DNA from: Vitellaria paradoxa
Lineage: Eukaryota; Streptophyta; Magnoliopsida; Ericales; Sapotaceae
Assembly: GCA_019916065.1 (NCBI GenBank)
Contig: CM034237.1
Coordinates: forward strand, 20,047,752 to 20,111,751
DNA length: 64,000 nt
Direction of reading: 5' to 3'
Position numbers and translations under genes: made by a program. Positions 23,990 through 37,335 of the stretch are shown here, piece after piece. The notes beneath the pieces were generated by a model. It was not told where the DNA came from. It made no database searches and saw nothing but the letters and a program-made list of their open reading frames with translations. Position 1 is the first letter of the stretch, and each line of letters starts with the position of its first letter.

Positions 23990-26900
23990 TAGAATACCTA
24001 GAGGATAGTGGGAGTCTGGCATTGCATGTTGCATGCTTATGTGTTATAACTGACATTTAATTACTTAAAAAAAATAGACTCATTGGTATTTTTTGGTATA
24101 GTTGAAAGTGGAACAAACGGAACAAGAAATATTGCTAGAACAATGACCTTGTTGGTAAGAGACATGAAAACTTAGGAAACATCCTCAACTTATGGTAAGT
24201 AAATCTAATGTGTGAGCAAATGGTGTAACTAGTGGTGCTCTGTTAGGCCTAGGCATAAGGTTTACAAAATGTTTTAATAATAATTCTGACATTATGAATG
24301 ATAGTTAGATGTGATTGTGAATATAATAAAAAATTTCAAATTTGAAGTTCAAGAGGCTTAGAGAGTCTAAGTTAGTGACTCAAGGATTTATTGAGATTGC
24401 ATTTTGTTGTTGAGTGATATGTAATTGTGACATGATTTTAAACTAGTAATGGCAAAGGTAGAGATTTAAATTTTGAAATGGATAAGTTACCAACTTGATA
24501 AGTGGTGATTGATCGTTACTACAAATTAGTGATGATTGTTTATCCGATGATACCATAGTTTAGATTCGGGATGAGGTAATAGTAATATTATCTTTGCCAC
24601 TATTGACATTAAATGCATTGGGTAATCTTGTATTCAGATGGTCAGTTTGAAGTTAAATGAGAAAGAGTCTCAATTTCATTTTCTACAAGTAATGTGTAAA
24701 TTATGTGTGTTTCTTGAGGAAAATGGGGTTAATCTTCTTAAAGGTAGATTAACTTTTCCTGGATTCTATGTCAGGTGTCTCTCCTGTTTCTATTGCACCA
24801 CATTTTATGGTACTGGTTAAGTTTAATCAAGTCATTTGTGGGCCTATGATTTTAACTGAATTAGTATTTTATTGTGGGGGCATTGGACATTCTCGTCAAG
24901 GGAGGAGGGTAGTTTTGAGTGAATAAGAGATTGTTAAATTTAGAGGTATTTGAAAAGGTAAATTAGTTGCCAAGTTTTAGTAATTTGACCGAATGGTTAT
25001 GCATTAAGACCAGTAAGTATGGGTTTAGTTTGTTTGAGATAAAATTTGGGGTTAGGGGATATTTGGTTGGGTAATTATAATGGATCATCCAAAGGTTTTA
25101 GTTGTATTAGTTGAGTATGATCAAGGTCACGTTTGATATCCAAAGTTTATGAGTTTGGCAAGGTTACTACTGCTAATCTAGAATATCTCTCAACTGACGG
25201 ACTTATTGATTCAATTGATCTAGGAAAAAGTTATAAATTGGTGGGTTAAAGTTAATAAGAACATTTTATAGGCCGAGGCGTAGGTTGACTAAAACTTTAT
25301 GTTGGTTATTTTTATTTGTGGAAGACATTATTCTGGATATTATGATAGATTACGAGAAAATTTAGGTTATGTGCTAATGCATAATGACCAAATGACGGCG
25401 TAAGTTGAGGTAGTTGAAATTATATGAGAAGGATTTACCTATTTTTGACTTAGAATTAACTACAATGGCTCTACATTGAAGCCTTGATGGTGTTAATAGA
25501 ATAGTAAAAGAGTTTAGGATGTACTCAAAATAAAAAAGTTCCAAAGTTATTATTTATGTAATGTGATTTGACTATAGGTAATGTAGTTGAATGAAGTACT
25601 AGGAAGGTTTTAGTTTTAAAATCTCCAATGTTACTCAAGTGAGGCCAATGTAATGGCCAATGATTTAAGTAAGAGCTTGAGAAGTTTAGTTGTTGCTAGG
25701 GTTGCTTTTAGTAAAATCTTCAAGGAAATGTTTAGGATTTTAAGATTCTTTGGAACGAGAATTATGATAATAAAGAGATAAATTTCTAGAACTGGAGTTA
25801 TTTAGGAATGGTATTGATAATATGGGTAGGGGCTTATTAGGTTCCAACCATGAGACTAGTTTTACCAGAAAATGCAGTACTATCAGTCTTCTAGCTAAAG
25901 TGTTGAGTATGGAAGTACAACCATAAAATGGATAATTGGGATTCAAGAACAAAATGATTGTGCATGATGTAGATGGAATTCGGGAGGAAAAGTTTGGAGG
26001 TTTTATCATTCAAGATTGCAGTGCATCTTAGTAACACTAAGAGATATAATGAAATAAAATTTTAATATTTACAAAATAAAATAAAATGCAAGGTGATGTT
26101 TCTGAATTTTTGGAGGTACTCTAAAAGTAATTTTTGGCTTACTGCCTAAAAAGGAAGTGGAATTCCACATTGACTTGGTTCCTAGTATGGAACCTATATC
26201 CATTCCTTCGTAAAGGTTGGTGCCAGCAGAGTTGGCAGAGCTAAAGATGTTAGTGGAGGAATTGTTGGCTGAGGAATCTATCAGGTCGAGTACGTCACTT
26301 TGGGGTATGTCGACATTATTCATAGTAAAGAAGGATGGGACATTAGGAATGTGTATTGACTACAGAAAGCTGAATAGAATATGTATCTTTTACTAAGAAT
26401 TGATGATTTGTTTGACCAATTGAAAGTATCATTGTTATTTTCAAAAATTGATTTAAGGTCTAGGTACCACCAATTAGGGGTAAGGTAGGAGGATGTTTTT
26501 AAAATGGCATCTAAGACTCGGTATACACTCTACGGATTCCTAGACGTGCCATTTAAGTTGACTAATGCCCCAGTAGTACTCATGGATTAGATGAGTAGGG
26601 AGTTTAATGACTATTTAAACAAGTTGTACAAGCGTGTTTGTTCTTAAGTTACTTATATGTTATGCAATTGCTGGATTTTTGATTAGTAAAGAGTTATTTG
26701 CTGAAGTATGGGGTGAAATTGACATGATATGCATATGTGTGTGTGTGTATGTGTAACTGAAATGAGGAAGACAGTATTGAATAGTGGGTCAGGGAGCTTC
26801 ATGCGCTTGATTATTTCTAGATTATGTTGAAACTTGTAGTGGTAATAGTGCACACTTTGGTAAGTTGAAATATAAGTTGAAATGTTGAAACTTGTGGTAA

Positions 26901-27385
26901 TAGTGCATACAGAGGTGTAGGAATTAAAAGAAAAGTTACGAACTTAGAAGTGATAAAAGATTTGTAGTTTAATTTGGTTAGTAACCATGCTTAGCCAAAT
27001 ATTTACTATACTTAAATGTCATATATTTGGTGTTGTATCTTTATGCGATTAGTATCATTTTATTGCGATTTGTGATGTTTGGCATCAACTAGATGTTTGG
27101 AATGTTAAATTTTAATGTGGCCTATTTGGTTTATGGTATAGCTTTGATCGGATAAACTCAGGGTTGCAATTGGAAGGATTAAATATTAAGGCCACGTGTT
27201 TCAGGTTTAGGCCTATGGGAGAAATTAAAATGAAATGGAGAAGTAACATTTCAGGGTAACGATATGTCTGGTACATGGTGTGTTGTGTCAAGAGGATTTG
27301 ATAAATAAAATACTTTAAGATTTTTATCCGTGATAAATTGAAAATATTGATAAAGTGGTTGGTAATAGCAGATGGTGAATTAATG
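23990..27385 (+). pseudogene. Decayed internal region of the old gypsy element (pol fragments)
   Basis: No long frame survives, but pol fragments are legible on the plus strand. An RT-linker piece lies near 24762-24820 (DSMSGVSPVSIAPHF). An RNase H piece lies at about 25340-25690, with FDLELTTMALH and, further on, EANVMANDLSKSL. An integrase zinc-site piece lies near 25985-26060 (AVHLSNTKRYNEIK). A second, longer RT piece lies at about 26085-26635 ([29 protein letters not shown]). All carry stops and shifts. The order RT start, RNase H, integrase, then RT again is not that of one simple element and points to a nested or rearranged pair. The first 0.7 kb after the primer site shows nothing recognisable. 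Confidence 0.75.
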
Positions 27386-27860
27386 TGATGACTTGAAAAT
27401 TTCAATTTTTATAATTTTGTAATTTTGGATACATGAATAATGAAATTGAAGGTAAATAGAATTATTTGGGCTGAAACTTATGAGTATTGAGCTTAATGTT
27501 ATCTAAAGTGAGATTGGGTTGGAAAGTTTTGGGCTTACAAGATCCAAATCACAAAAGGGGCCCAACGAGGAGGGTCTTGGGTGCATGGGAGGAACTTCCC
27601 TGGGAGCACGCAAAGGCAAGCGCACCCCCAAGGAGGGCTGAGTGCCTCGGGTCTGGATTATGTCACGTGTCTGATGGTTTGTCAATTGATTCACTAAGTG
27701 TTTTATGTCCAACTGTCTTATCTTTCTTAGACCAAGGATGAGGGAGGAGGATAGGCTTATTATTGAAGCTTTGGTGCCAAAGAATGCATTGTGTATATGC
27801 ATGTGTGTTGGAGAAGAGAGAATTTGGTTGGAGAAAGAAAGGAAGATAGAAAGAATGACT
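27386..27860 (+). repeat. 3' LTR of the old gypsy element, truncated
   Basis: Starts TGATGACTTGAAAATTTC and follows the 5' LTR through GAGGGAGGAGGATAGG and AAAGAAAGGAAGA. The match stops near 27860, where a different repeat begins. About 2 kb of LTR is missing. Confidence 0.75.
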
Positions 27861-30800
27861 TGAAGGTCATACACAACCCCAAGGATGTTGAAGGTGACTC
27901 TTAATAAGTAGACGCAAATTTTTTTTTCATAAACTAGACTTTGCATGATTATTATTTTTTTATCCTAGTTCTATGAGATCATATAGATTAGATTTATTTT
28001 ATTTTTGCATGATTTGTTTCTTTTTTGTAACCAAAAAAAAGGTTTTTAGGTTGAGAGAGAGTGAATTTTTTAAAGCCTTTGGTATTTGTGCTCATTTTTA
28101 ATTGGACTTGATAAAAATTAAGAAATTTAAAAGTTTACAATTTGTTAATTAGATATTTTATAAATTCTATTTTCTTATATGTGCGTCAAACATTCAATCT
28201 ATTAATTATATTGAATAAAACTCTTTAATCTCATGTGAATTAAATTCACCCCTACTATTTACCCTTGGTATTACTTTAGTCTCACACATTTTAATTGCAA
28301 TAGTCAAATCCCTACACTTCAGTCAAGTATCAATTCGATGCTTCCGTTAGTTGACTATTAGAAATAGTTGTTAGACTAATGATAAAATAGTAATTTCATT
28401 TATAGTTTACTCTCACTGTCACTTTAGTCCTTCATGTTTTCAATTATAACAATCGAATCTCTACACTTTCTGTGTATATTTGAAATATATTTTATTAAAT
28501 TATATAACATATTTTAATTTGAAATATGCCTTGTTAAATTATTTTTAATAAATAAAATATTTAAATTATATTTAATATATTTTCCTTTTATTGAATTAAA
28601 TTATTCTTCATAAATAATATGATTAAATTGATAATATAATTAAAATAATATTTAATATAGTTTAATTAATATGAAATATATTTTATTAAATTTGAATAAT
28701 TTTTAAAAATAATAAAATTAAATATTTTATTAAAAATAATTTATGTAAGTAAAATTGCATCTGTAGACGTAGTTTCAATTTTTCTTTCAAAAAAAAAATG
28801 ATAACAGAAAATAAAACCAAAAAATAAAAAGTTAAACAAAATAAAAAATGATAATGTTATCAAACGGTCTTAGAATCGCTGTTTTCTAAATTTCTATCTC
28901 TACAGTTTCCTCTCTATATATAATTTTGTATATATATTCAATTCGAGAGCATACATTTATATATGTGACTCTTTTAATTCTAATCCATTAATTATAACGA
29001 CTATCAGTGAAACCATCAAATTACCCTTTAATAATATTTTTAATTTTATTAATTTTTAAGAAAATTAACCGAATTTAATAAAATATATTTCATATTAATT
29101 AAACTAAATTAAATATTATTTTAATTATATTATTAATTTAATCATATTATTTATGAAAATAATTTAATTCAATAAAATAGAATATATTAAATATAATTTA
29201 AATACATTATTGATTAAAAATAATTTAATAAGCTATTTTTCAAATTAAAATATATTATATAATTTAATAAAATATATTTCAGCTTATATTATTTATTAAA
29301 AATAATTTAATAAAATATATTCCAAATATACATAGAAAGTGTAGGGATTTGATTGTTATAATTGAAAATGTGAGGGACTAAAGTAACACTGTTGGTAAAC
29401 TATAAATGAAATTACCATTTTATCTTCAATCTAGCTATTGTTTCGAACAGTCAACTAACGGAAGGACCAAATTGATACTTAACCGAAAGTGTAGGGATTT
29501 GACTGTTACAATTGAAACGTGTAGGACTAAAGTGATACTGAAAATAAACTATAGGGGTATTTTTTACTTATGATTTCTTCGTGAGAGAGAATATATGCTT
29601 GATTAGCCATACTCTCACACAAGCACAAGCATTTGTTCGATTTTATGACTTAATTTATCTCATGACACAATCTTGAAAATTTATTTGGAAAGATAGATTT
29701 TTTGCTCAATTAAATTTAAATTGATTGAACGATTGGTTTATATGTTTGAATATAAGAGAATTAAAATTTCTTTGATAAATTTATTGTGAAGTTTTTCTAT
29801 TTTTTCATAATTTTTGTCATGCATTTTTTAAGCACAAAATAGCTTATGGTAGCTTTTTATGGAGAAACTTGCAGGATGTCAAAGCTGATGGTGGTGGAGT
29901 GCTATTATTGATTTGTACTGTGATTATGTTTCTTTATTTTTCCTTAATTTTGTCAATTTATATCAAAAATGGGGCGTAAAAAATTTAATTTGCGACTTTA
30001 TGATTTAAATTTGGGAATATAATATTTTTAATTTTTTGTTGTCTTTTGAAACTTGGAACTTGAGTTATTATTATATGGTATGGATGAAAGTTCTTTTTTC
30101 CATATGATCTTTTGATGTATTTTTTCAAGTGTTGCAGATTAATTTTGAAATTTAATTTAAGTTTATGTTATAAAATTGCCAAAAGGGAGATTGTAAGGTT
30201 TTGTCTTGGCAAATTCAAGCAAAATTCAACTAATTTGCATGTTGTCAAAAGGATAATCTACAATCCAAGTCAAAGTTGGAAAATAAGATAAATTCTACAT
30301 AGGCTAGGATGAAGCCAAGCAGAATTTGAAGAATTCCAGTAGATTCTACAGGTTAGGTGCAGGCAACTCAAGGGGTCTCGGTATTTTTGCAGGTAAGGAA
30401 CTGGGAGCTCGAGAGATCACCCTAATGAAGATTCAAAATATTATGAAGATTTTGTTTCCAATTTAGGAAATCTATTTATGTATTTGAGTCCTACTTAGAA
30501 TAGGAGTTTGTAGGTTTGTATATACACACCCAAACTTAATGTACAAATATAATAGAAATGGCATATTATAGTCTTATAAGAGAGAATTTTTCCTTGTGGA
30601 CTTATAATTCTTTCACTTATTCTTTACTCTTGGTTGAGTCTATGCACTTTCTACGAATTTAGAAAATTTTCACTTTATATAGGTTAATTATGGATTCATG
30701 TAAGTGTTTGAAAGAAGCCGTATGATAACTCATAGAGATTTCTCGAAGTCTTCGTATTTTATTATTTATTATGTAGATTGGGAGCGATTTGGAAATTTCA

Positions 30801-30906
30801 ATTTTTAATCCATTCAAATAAGATAAAATACTTTTTTCATAATTGTTTTTTATATATTTCTATTTTTTTATTCAATGTTCGTCATGAATTTTTCTTTTCT
30901 TGTTCT
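27861..30906. repeat. Dispersed repeat family 2, copy 1
   Basis: Several blocks match 57340-59890 in the same order: an ACACAACCCCAAGGATGTTG-type start, the GATAAAAATTAAGAAA block, a CTCACACAAGCACAAGC block, and the ATTATGAAGATTTTG to GAATTTTTCCTTGTG block near 30440-30600. Its start also matches 60165-60340. A 1.3 kb foldback is inserted at 28248-29558, and the solo LTR interrupts its right part at 30907. No intact coding sequence is seen. It may be a non-autonomous LTR element, but this is not shown. Confidence 0.65.
28248..29558. mobile_element. Foldback/MITE-like element with about 0.5 kb inverted repeats
   Basis: The left arm from ACCCCTAC and the right arm ending AGGGGTAT are inverted copies of each other over about 480-500 bp. 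Each arm holds two inverted-repeat-shared modules with ACTTTAGTC, a CAAATCCCTACAC-type word and GTTAGTTGACT, then AT-rich filler. A small central stretch near 28800-28875 (TTATCAAACGGTCTTA) resembles the end of the MITE at 36131-37335. There is no coding capacity. The target duplication is not clear. Confidence 0.75.
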
Positions 30907-31652
30907 TGTCACGCCCCGGATTTTCATAACCGAATGCCCAGGGGTGACTTGGAATTTATTTGTTAGGTATAAAAATGAGATGATAAAAACACGCTGTCAC
31001 ACCCCAGAGTTTTCCTCCAGATTGGGGTTGACCCGTAAGAAAATTTTAAGATAGTCAAAATCCCATGTTTATCCCAAACAATATTTATAAGTCATTGGAC
31101 TGAACCATTTGATGGGATTTCAACTACAGGGCTCAAAATAAAGATAGAGAAAAATATTACAGAGCCATCTAAGTGTCCCAATCACGCTATTAACATTACA
31201 TACCAAATAAAAGCAAATTAGGTCTATGCTTAATAATTACAATCATCCAACAATTATTACAGACCAAAAATAAAGTCCTCCAGCTCTGTGCAGGAAAGAA
31301 GAAAAAAATAGATAACTCTTCTGATGGAATATTTAAGAGAATTTAATCTCTTTCCAGCTCATCTTCTTTATCCCTGTGCTTAATATCCTGAAAAAAATAT
31401 TCCCACAAGGGGTGAGCTACTAAAGCCCAGTAATCAGAATCTCCTAGGTGCCTATATGCAGTGGTTGTAATACTACACTGTATTAAGTGAATGTGTTTAA
31501 GTGGCATACTATTTATGCAACAATTAATTCAATAGATCTCAACTGAATAATGTAAATTATACTTACAACGGTTCGATGAAATTGTCACCGTAACTACTAT
31601 TTTACTTACATGTAAAATAATTAAATACTGACGTGTATACCACAATGAAGTC

Positions 31653-31721
31653 TGTGTCGCAGTGGCAGGGATCTCAGATTTAGATCTTCAAGGTCTCGGG
31701 ATCAAACCCCGTAGCGATACA
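31653..31721 (+). other. Second tRNA-like sequence, solo LTR copy
   Basis: Same 69-nt segment as 7234-7302. Terminal stem words TGTGTCGC and GCGATACA are conserved. Confidence 0.4.
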
Positions 31722-32481
31722 GGTTTCATACATATATATATATATATATATATATTTATAAAATATTAATCGAGAGGAATTAAATATAATTAAATAATTC
31801 CAACACATCATTCATACATAACAAGAGAGGTTGCTGGTCACAGTAAAATTTTGTAAAGGAGTTTAATCTAAATCCTCCTAAGATAATCATACTCCTATCC
31901 TCCTCTACCCCCAGTCTTGGGAACCAGTGACTTTACGGGCTTAGCATCCAATACATACCGACGGTGTCACCTACCAAAAACCTAGCCGTCGCGACCGGCT
32001 ACCTGACTAGCCAGGTCAGAAGGGAGCATCTCCCAAATAAAATGCATGTTCCCATCTTCATCTAAAAGGCCATTTCTACCCACCCATCACCCCATTGCCA
32101 AAAACAGCTTTAGCACCAAGTGCCTTAATTTCTACTCACCTTTTTACATTCCAAGGGTACCTTGTATGGAAATCAGACATTTTTAATAACAACCGGCAAT
32201 GTTTCCGGGTGATGAATCAAAAGTGAGATTATTTAGTCACATGCAATACATTTTTAAGCACTTTATCTATATCCATACTTTAATAGAAATTCTCAATAAA
32301 TCAAAGATTTAACATAGTCATCAATATCATTATCACAAAGGTAGGCACTATATGTAAATTAACAATTAGCAAGTAAAAAAAAAAATTAGAATACAAATTA
32401 GTATTTTAGTTAATTGTTTTGACAAACTTACCGTACCAAATTTGATAAGAATAAAATTATTTCTAATGGTATATTAATTAG

Positions 32482-32553
32482 GCCGAGGTTGGTAGCTTAG
32501 TGGGTGGGCGACCCTAATTGCGATTTAAAGTCGCAAGTTCGAACCTCATTGGC
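32482..32553 (+). other. First tRNA-like sequence, solo LTR copy
   Basis: Same 72-nt segment as 355-426, with intact A-box-like and B-box-like words. Confidence 0.45.
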
Positions 32554-33840
32554 TGCAAATCTCGGTTTTTGCTCCTTTTACCTTTTATTTTATTATTTTA
32601 TGGAATATGAAGATAATAAATAGCTCTTGGACTTATATTTAAATTTTAGCAAAATTGATAAGTTTTATTTTATTTAAATAAATTTCCAATCATCATTTTA
32701 TTTATAACCAAACCCTTATCATAGGTTTTTGGCTTCAAGATATCCACAAATGTCCACAGAATTATCCCAATGTTTAGGAAGGTATTAAATGAGTTTCATT
32801 TAATTCACTTAATCATAAAAATATAATTATATAACTTGCTAGGTTGACAAAACCATGCCAAAAATAAATCAAATTTATTTAAGAAAGACCAAATGAGAAA
32901 AGAACAAGTCCATTGTTTCTTTTGGGCATTTTATCAAATACTAGCATTTTAGTTTGAATAAGTCATCCAACTATCCATGATGAAACTGATTATCTAAGTC
33001 AATTATCATCAATATTAGAGTGTCAAATAATACATAATATATAGTTTAAAATAATTTCATATCAATAGAAATTATTAACATGACAATAACTAACAGAAGG
33101 AAATTAGAAATTTAAATAAATCTTTAAACATAATATTCTAAACAAATCCAAACAAGCATCAATTAAAGCTAAGCAGAATAGCAGCTTGAAAGAAAATTCA
33201 TATAAAATAGAGCAAGACTCCAATATCTATAAACTTTATATCTGTAGAAACTAGACTTCAAGACCTACAACTTTCATGTTTTACACTTTTTAAAATTCTA
33301 AGGTCTAAAGGTACAAAAACAGCTTTGAATTCAGTTTGTTCAGAAAATACAGTTTTACACGTGCTCAGTATTTTGGGCATAACCTTTGACTCACAAATCG
33401 GATTGATGCAATTCTTTTTGGGTTGAAAAGAAAACTGAAAGGGCTACAACTTTTATGTTTTAGCCAAAGCCTAATTCCACCGTTTTAGGGGTTAGAAGCA
33501 CATAAGAAGTTACAAATAGAGAGCTGTCAGCATACTAAGTTACTTCAGTCAAAATTTTGGCTTCCCTACCCCCAATATACGGGTATTTATTTTTATCACA
33601 ATCAAGTTTCATACTTCAAACCAGAAAATGTATCAAATATATTTTAGGAGATTCATCATCCTACCTCAATGAAGATATTAATGACCAAGTCTGAGAAGGA
33701 AAAATGAGTTAGCTTTGAACACCACCCAAATTGAAAAATTCCAAGCCTTTCTTCTTCCTCCAAGCAACACCAAATCTTCAGCCTCACTAATGAATAATTT
33801 ATTTTTATTTCTCTCTTATTTTCTTCTCTTTGAAGACACA

Positions 33841-33850
33841 CAATTTATAG
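33841..33850 (-). promoter_or_regulatory. Putative LTR TATA box, solo LTR copy
   Basis: CTATAAATTG on the minus strand, at the conserved position. If active, this solo LTR would drive transcription leftwards. Confidence 0.4.
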
Positions 33851-34574
33851 GGAGTGTAGAGAAAATTATTAGTGGAGAAAAATCAACTAAGGTAAGATCA
33901 TGCCTATACAATTGGTAGCATGATCCAAGAATCATGCTTACTTTTTGACTATCTAACCATATCATTTAAGAAAAGCATTGGGGAAGATGTATGGAGGTGG
34001 CATGATCCAGGAACCATGCTAACTTTTTGACAAATTTAAACAATCATGCTAGCTTTTTGACAATTTAACCAAATGCTTTAAATCATGCTAGCTTTCAAAC
34101 AAAATGCTTTAAATCTTGTTTGCTAAATAATTTGAAAAAGATGCTTTAAGGTCATCAATGTGGGTCTTCTCTTTGTCCAATTAGTCAAATAATTTTGAAA
34201 GATGGTAAGAGTGTATGGAAGATGGAAATGAAGTTGTCGGGAAATAATTTATAGCAACTATTCATGAGTCAATTCATTGAGTAATAAAGTGAGTTGAAAT
34301 GAGTTGAGGTGAGTCAAAGAAAAGGGTTGACCCATGGGTTAATGGTCTTGGTTTGAACCAAATAAGTAATTGGGCTAAGAAGTGTTTGGATAAAAATTTT
34401 AGAAATTCTACATTAAACTCCCACATAGGGTGAAATTTAATCCGAAAAATTTTCTAACTAATTTTTATCATTCCAAAAATTTTCAAATGCTCAATTTTCT
34501 AGATTTTTACTATAATAAATATCACTACCACACTTAAATAATTTAATTAAGGAAAAAAAATTCAGGTTATTACA

Positions 34575-35811
34575 GTTCTCTTCTATTTCTCTTCTTCAAC
34601 AAATAATTTTAATATTTTCGGAAAGTTTTTTTGTGTTTTTAATGAAAGTTAAAAGCTTAAACTTATATTTACTTATACTATGTTTGATCATTAATTTGTT
34701 AGGGGAAATTTTATTTAAATTGTGATAAAAAATGAAAGAAAATGTATAAAATTAAAAAAATAAAAATATTTAAATTATAGAAACTAATATATTAATGAAT
34801 ACTTTTATTTTATGATATTATATTTTTAAATTAATATATTTGAGATATTATATTTTTTCATATTCTTGCATCTTTTTATTTATTTATTTTCCTTCATTTT
34901 TCTTTTTTTCTCACTACTTTTTTACTCTAATTAGAATTTTAATAAATTTACATTTTTTTCCTCTAAATATCAACCTGTGGCTTGCACGGCCATTATTTTA
35001 CTAGTGTATATGAATGTTGGATTGCTTAGTCTGTGTGGCCATGACCGAAATATTGGAGCAACCTTTTACCTGTTAAATATTTTAGGGATCCGGGGGAGAT
35101 TCGATGCAATTCACTATCCGGTGCATGAGATATGCGAGGTTTAACTAGTTATGATAGAATATTTTAGGGATTCGGGGAGGTCTGATGCAGTACACTATCC
35201 GGTGTATGGGATATATGAGAACCAGTATAAATTTTTATCATCATTACAACCGTTGGATGATTTGTTACTATTTTAAAATCAACAGTGCGTAGGTGCACTG
35301 GACGTGCTTACGCACCGGACCTACCCCTTCCCATATTTTAGAGCTAATATTCAAGTCATAAATATATAATTAGATAATCTCCCCTTGACTGAAACCACAG
35401 TCAACAGTCAAACCCGGAAATTTCCTGCCATTTATTTATTTAATTATTAATATTATTATTATTTCATTTTTGGGTTTTTGATGTGTGTGTGTGTTTTGTA
35501 AATGAATCGTTTGGAGTTATAAAAGTTAAAATGAAATATAATTTAACTTAATTTTTTATATTTGGAGTACCAATAACAAATTACAAAAATATAGATATGA
35601 ATAATAATCTGTTGGAAGAGACTTCTTATAGAGAAAATTTTTTAAAATTTGTAGACATTTTATTGGAAGTATAAAATTTTTGGAATTTGTAAAAATACAA
35701 ATATTTGTAGAGAATTTATAGAGATTTATGTAATTCGAGGTGAATAAAATTTGAAAAAATTTATCTTAAATTTAAAAAAAAAAAAAAAAAAAAAAACTTC
35801 AAACGGATTCT
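34575..35811. other. Intergenic DNA with a short direct duplication
   Basis: Mostly AT-rich. Between about 35080 and 35215 a block of roughly 60 bp (TTTTAGGGAT, CACTATCCGGTG) occurs twice, 80-90 bp apart. A 22-bp A run lies near 35770. No gene is seen. Confidence 0.5.
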
Positions 35812-35905
35812 AAAGGTCTAGCTTCATAATTCTTCCTTTATGGAATTATTATTGCACTAAGCTGGATGGTGCAAACAGATCGAAGTCATTTTGTTAACTT
35901 TGAAG
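35812..35905. repeat. Receptor-kinase upstream block, copy 1 (partner at 62950-63030)
   Basis: The stretch beginning GGTCTAGCTTCATAATTC and containing GGAATTATTA and GCTGGATGG is repeated, with few changes, just upstream of the receptor-kinase pseudogene at the right end of the window. It marks the duplication of the kinase locus with its 5' flank. Confidence 0.7.
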
Positions 35906-36130
35906 TTGTGAAGACAATATAAACCAAATTGCTGTTTGGCATGTTAAAATTCATTAATATTTATAAAAAGTTACAAATTTTTCTTAACTTAATTCCTTTA
36001 ATCAAATTTCGTTACCTGTTACTTTTACATTAAATTTTTAAAATTTTTTGCCATTTAAACCTCACCTGAAAGAAAAAAAAAGAAAAAAAATCAACTAGCT
36101 AAACGTGGAATGCTCATATTTTTAAAATTA

Positions 36131-37335
36131 TTAAGACCCAATTTAGCAATCATTTCATTTTCAGTATTTTGTATTTATTTTCATTTTTTTAAAATGAACA
36201 AAAAAATTCGTTTGACAAATTTGTTTTCAGTTTTTAAAAAAATGAAAGTTGTTTTCAAAATTTTCAAAAATAATGAAAGCATAGAAAATGTGTTTTTTCA
36301 AGTTTTTATTTTTAATTTTTTTTTCTTCTTACACAACCACTATTAGTTATAATCATTAATCACAATCGTCCCTTGGTCACTACTTACATTCGGCCACCGC
36401 CTCCTACTGTTGTCACTACCTCCAACTCATTTTCGATAACCGTCAAATATATTATTATTTAATATAAAAATATTTAATTAATATGCAAAATATATTAATA
36501 TATTTAAATAATAATGTATTATTTTTATTTAGATAAAAATAAATCAAATATAATTTAATTAACAATTAATTTTATCAATAATTAATTTTGTATATTAAAT
36601 TATGCATTGAATATATTAATTAACTAAATTATATTAATTACAATTGAATTTAATTAGTTAAATTAATATAAATATTTTATTAAATTATTTTTAATAAATA
36701 ATATAATAAATTATATTTAATATATTTTATTTTTATTGAATTAAATTATTTTTAATAAAATATAATTAAAATATGTATATTTAATTAATTTAATTTAAAT
36801 TAATTATTTAATTAAATTTAATTAACTAAATTAATATAAAAATAATTTAATATAAATTATTTTTAGTAAATAATACAATTAAATTATGTTGAATATATTT
36901 TATTTTTATGGAATTCAATTATTTTGAAAAAATAATATAATTAAAACAATTAAATTTAATCAATATAACTAATTAATTAAATCAAATTAATTTGAGTTAA
37001 TAAAATTAATTAATGTAATTAACATGAAATATATTTTATTAAATTTTTTTTAAAAAATAATTATAATAAATTATGTTTAATATCTTTATTTTTAATGGAT
37101 TAAATTATCTTTAATAATTAATATAATTAAAATAATTAAATTTATTGAATTTAATTAATTAACAACTATAATTACCAATTCATAATTATCGTTTTCAAAC
37201 GTATTTTCAAGTTTTTGTTTTTCTTTTTATTATAAAAAAAAGTAAAAATTAAAAATTGAACACAAAAATCGAAAGTTAAATATAAAAACTAAACACAAAA
37301 ATTAAAAACTGATAATTTTATCAAACGGATCTTAA
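36131..37335. mobile_element. AT-rich MITE-like element
   Basis: The ends are inverted and imperfect (TTAAGACCCAATTTAGCAA against TTAAGATCCGTTTGATAA), each starting with TTAA. The interior repeats TTAATATATTTTATTTTTAT-type blocks about every 180 bp (36.7, 36.9 and 37.1 kb) and resembles the filler of the foldback at 28.2 kb. It is non-coding. Confidence 0.5.

Larger units (their letters stand above)
30907..34574 (-). mobile_element. Solo LTR of the Tekay/Del-like gypsy family
   Basis: A complete LTR (3668 bp), TGTCACGCC to TTATTACA on the plus strand, near-identical to the LTRs at 1-16603 and with no internal element attached. It is flanked on both sides by the same 5 bp, GTTCT (30902-30906 and 34575-34579). 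This is the standard gypsy target duplication and shows that insertion was followed by LTR-LTR recombination. Read in LTR sense it lies on the minus strand. Confidence 0.95.

Noticed and set aside
27503..27946. 147-aa minus-strand ORF
   Set aside because: It spans the junction of the truncated 3' LTR and the next repeat, so it is a chance frame in non-coding repeat DNA.
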